Shown one piece after another: positions 4,407 to 6,205 of a DNA stretch of 6,205 bases. Below the pieces are notes generated by a model. The model searched no databases and had not been told where the DNA came from. It saw only the letters and a list, made by a program, of their open reading frames with translations. A program made the position numbers and the translations under genes. Each line of letters begins with the position of its first letter. The stretch's first letter is position 1. Source of the stretch: an uncultured Oscillospiraceae bacterium (GTDB lineage Bacteria; Bacillota; Clostridia; Oscillospirales; Oscillospiraceae). The DNA lies in the NCBI GenBank assembly GCA_900752285.1, contig CAADUW010000273.1:1-6205 (forward strand), in the 5' to 3' direction.

Positions 4407-6086
4407 ATGGCTGAGCGGATTTATCACCCCTGCCCACAATTCTGCAGAGACAGCTGGATGGATCTGAGCGGAAGCTGGGACTTTGCCGTGTCCAGAGAGG
4501 ATGCGTTTCCGGCGGAATATGACCGGGTCATTCAGGTGCCCTATTGCCCGGAAAGTGCCCTGTCCGGTATCGGAGAGCATTTCCCGGAGGGCCGGTTCCT
4601 GTTCTACCGCCGAAAAATCACCCTTCCGGATGCAGCCGCCGGAAAGCGCGTCCTGCTCCATGTGGGTGCAGCGGATCAGGTACTCTCCTGCTATGTAAAC
4701 GGTGTGGAAATCGGTACCCATGTAGGGGGCTACACTGCCTTTACCATGGAAATTACCGGCGCTCTTGGAGAAGAAAACGAGATCCTTCTCCGGGTTCAGG
4801 ACGATCTGCGGGACGAAGCCTTTCCGAAAGGCAAGCAGTCCATGGAGCCCGGCGGTATGTGGTACACACCGGTTTCCGGCATCTGGCAGAGGGTGTGGCT
4901 GGAATGGGTTCCGGAAACTTACATTGCCTCCCTGCAAATCTCCGCAGATGGAACCGGGGCAGTACTGGACACCGGTGACACACGTCTTTCCGGAATCGTC
5001 ACCGTGCAGGCTCCCGAGGGGGAACAGGTGCTGCCTCTGCGGAACGGCAAAGCGGAGTTTTTCCCGGAGTCTCCCCGGCTGTGGAGTCCCGAGGATCCCT
5101 ACCTTTACCGTTTCACCATCCGCGCCGGTTCCGACCGGGTCTCCGGTTACTTTGCGCTCCGTTTCCTGTCGGTAAAAACCGCAGGCGGCATCCCCCGGCT
5201 TTGCCTCAATGAAAAGCCCGTTTTCTTCCACGGACTTCTGGATCAGGGCTACTGGCCGGAAGGCATTTACACTCCGCCGGAGCTTTCCTGCTACGAACAG
5301 GAGATTCGCACTCTGAAACGAATGGGCTTCAACACCCTGCGCAAGCACATCAAGGTGGAGCCGGAAGAATTCTACTATCAATGCGACCGGTTGGGCATGT
5401 TCGTTTTTCAGGACATGGTATCCAACGGCACCTACCGGTTTTTCCATGACACCCTGCTCCCCACCGTCGGCATTCAGCGGGAGGACGACCGCCGGGCACA
5501 CCGGGATCCCGTCATCCGGGAACTGTTTCGGAAAAACATGGAAGAAGAGATCCGTCAGCTGAAAAACCACCCATCCATTGTGCTGTGGACCGTCTTCAAT
5601 GAGGGATGGGGGCAGTTCTGCTCTGACGAGATGTACCGCGCTGCGAAAGAGCTGGACAGCAGCCGCTTTGTCTGCACCGCTTCCGGCTGGTTCCGGGGCG
5701 GAGAATCGGACGTATTCAGCCGCCACATTTATTTCGGTCAGTGGCATCAGTTGAAGCTTACGGAAAAACCGCTGGTTCTGACGGAATTCGGCGGAATCAA
5801 GCTGGCAGTCCCGGGGCATCTGTACCGGACGGGAAAATCCTTTGGATACCAATCCAGCCGAAATTTGCAGGAGTACCGCCGGAAACTTACGGGGCTGTAC
5901 CGCAGCCACATTCTCCCCGCAATCTCCAGGGGGCTGTGCGCCGCCATCTACACCCAGGTTTCCGATGTAGAAGAAGAGATCAACGGACTTCTGACCTATG
6001 ACCGGCAGGTTTTGAAAGCCGACGAAGCGGAAATGGCAGAACTGTCCCGAGAACTGTACCGTGCCATGGAAGAAGCCGTCCGGTAA
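4407..6086 (+). CDS. Glycoside hydrolase family 2 protein (beta-galactosidase/beta-glucuronidase type)
   Basis: Retaining exo-glycosidase of family GH2, 559 residues. There is no signal peptide or membrane segment, so it should act in the cytoplasm on imported oligosaccharides. Domains in order: an N-terminal jelly-roll sugar-binding domain (about 15-165; LSGSWDF, VNGVEIGTHVGGYTAF, YTPVSGIWQRVWLE), a small immunoglobulin-like sandwich (about 170-260; SPRLWSPEDPYLY), and a TIM barrel (about 265-550; GFNTLRKHIKVEPEEFYYQC). The acid/base is Glu399 in TVFNEGWGQ, after NHPSIVLW. The nucleophile is Glu460 in LVLTEFGG. The two are 61 residues apart, fewer than in E. coli LacZ (461/537) or GUS (413/504), so the barrel loops are short, and nothing follows the barrel. 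This is a compact LacZ-like subgroup, and the sugar specificity is unknown. It is cotranscribed with the GNAT gene upstream. No transporter or regulator is visible in the window. Confidence 0.93.
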   Translation: MAERIYHPCPQFCRDSWMDLSGSWDFAVSREDAFPAEYDRVIQVPYCPESALSGIGEHFPEGRFLFYRRKITLPDAAAGKRVLLHVGAADQVLSCYVNGVEIGTHVGGYTAFTMEITGALGEENEILLRVQDDLRDEAFPKGKQSMEPGGMWYTPVSGIWQRVWLEWVPETYIASLQISADGTGAVLDTGDTRLSGIVTVQAPEGEQVLPLRNGKAEFFPESPRLWSPEDPYLYRFTIRAGSDRVSGYFALRFLSVKTAGGIPRLCLNEKPVFFHGLLDQGYWPEGIYTPPELSCYEQEIRTLKRMGFNTLRKHIKVEPEEFYYQCDRLGMFVFQDMVSNGTYRFFHDTLLPTVGIQREDDRRAHRDPVIRELFRKNMEEEIRQLKNHPSIVLWTVFNEGWGQFCSDEMYRAAKELDSSRFVCTASGWFRGGESDVFSRHIYFGQWHQLKLTEKPLVLTEFGGIKLAVPGHLYRTGKSFGYQSSRNLQEYRRKLTGLYRSHILPAISRGLCAAIYTQVSDVEEEINGLLTYDRQVLKADEAEMAELSRELYRAMEEAVR

Positions 6087-6091
6087 TTTGT

Positions 6092-6114
6092 GGTTCTATG
6101 TCAATAGTTGGGGT
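6092..6114. mobile_element. Possible terminal inverted repeat of an insertion sequence (ISL3-like)
   Basis: Five bases after the hydrolase stop codon the sequence GGTTCTATGTCAATAGTTGG plus GGT begins. It resembles the ISL3-family end pattern of GG-TTCT-TGTCAA-GTTGGGG as I remember it. Starting with GG so close to a gene end, with unrelated non-coding sequence following, fits an element edge. The partner repeat and any transposase would lie beyond the window, so this rests on motif memory alone. Confidence 0.4.
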
Positions 6115-6123
6115 CAGGCGATG

Positions 6124-6155
6124 AGCCCAATGTCATTAAGTTTGCATCATGGGCT
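6124..6155. repeat. Weak inverted repeat downstream of the GH2 gene
   Basis: AGCCCA (6124-6129) and TGGGCT (6150-6155) can pair across a 20-base loop. There is no T-run behind it, so it is not a standard terminator. It may belong to the sub-terminal part of the suspected insertion sequence. The rest of 6087-6205 shows no gene. Confidence 0.3.
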
Positions 6156-6186
6156 GGCTTGCGCTAAAATAGAAATAAGGGCATCT

Positions 6187-6204
6187 AAAACAGGAAACTG
6201 TTTT
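6187..6204. terminator. Possible bidirectional terminator at the window edge
   Basis: AAAACAG (6187-6193) and CTGTTTT (6198-6204) form a 7-bp stem closed by a GAAA tetraloop, with A and T runs built into the arms so that it could work in both directions. Only three pairs are G-C or lie next to them, so the stem is weak. The window ends one base later, so any longer T-tract cannot be seen. Confidence 0.4.
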
Positions 6205-6205
6205 G

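Noticed and set aside
3747..5909. A 720-codon open frame on the minus strand across the repeat, the acetyltransferase and the glycosidase.
   Set aside because: It lies antisense to two genes with clear family motifs and their own ribosome binding sites. Its product shows no recognisable domain, and its C-terminal part is a translation of the hairpin repeat. GC-rich third codon positions of the real genes leave few antisense stops.
1..6205. CRISPR arrays, tRNA or rRNA genes, toxin-antitoxin or defence operons.
   Set aside because: I found no regularly spaced repeats, no cloverleaf-like segments with a T-loop motif, and no gene with such a domain in the window.

Overview
The window looks like the chromosome of a Gram-positive gut anaerobe of the class Clostridia, probably the Oscillospiraceae/Ruminococcaceae side. 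The evidence is the clostridial type of large serine recombinase, the Firmicutes-type RsmE and TrpRS sequences, strong AGGAGG-like ribosome binding sites, GC-rich third codon positions in the housekeeping genes, and a hairpin repeat of a kind I associate with that group. The species cannot be named from this sequence.

Layout. Positions 1-1430 hold the 3' three-quarters or more of a large serine recombinase, which runs in from the left edge and is probably the integrase at the right end of an integrated mobile element. Directly behind its stop codon, on the opposite strand, lies a broken piece of a second serine recombinase gene (1438-1619, minus). It keeps its start, its ribosome binding site and its catalytic serine region, has a one-base frameshift, and is cut off after about 60 codons. 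The simplest reading is an element that integrated into, or recombined with, an older element's recombinase gene. Chromosomal sequence resumes somewhere between about 1680 and 1790. It carries rsmE (1861-2592, 16S rRNA m3U1498 methyltransferase) and trpS (2658-3680, tryptophanyl-tRNA synthetase), each with a recognisable promoter, and trpS ends in a strong intrinsic terminator.

A short spacer (3720-3959) follows. It holds a cluster of hairpins of REP/MITE-like appearance and then a near-consensus promoter overlapped by an inverted repeat. This promoter should drive a two-gene operon: a GNAT acetyltransferase (3960-4394), which resembles the diamine/polyamine acetyltransferase branch, and a cytoplasmic family 2 glycoside hydrolase (4407-6086) with both catalytic glutamates. 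The last 119 bases are non-coding. They include a 23-base stretch resembling an insertion-sequence end just after the hydrolase stop codon, and two possible hairpins.

The functional content is a mobile-element edge, translation housekeeping genes and a small carbohydrate/acetyl-transfer operon. I see no convincing new multi-gene system. The most unusual point is the back-to-back junction of two serine recombinase genes at about 1431-1440.
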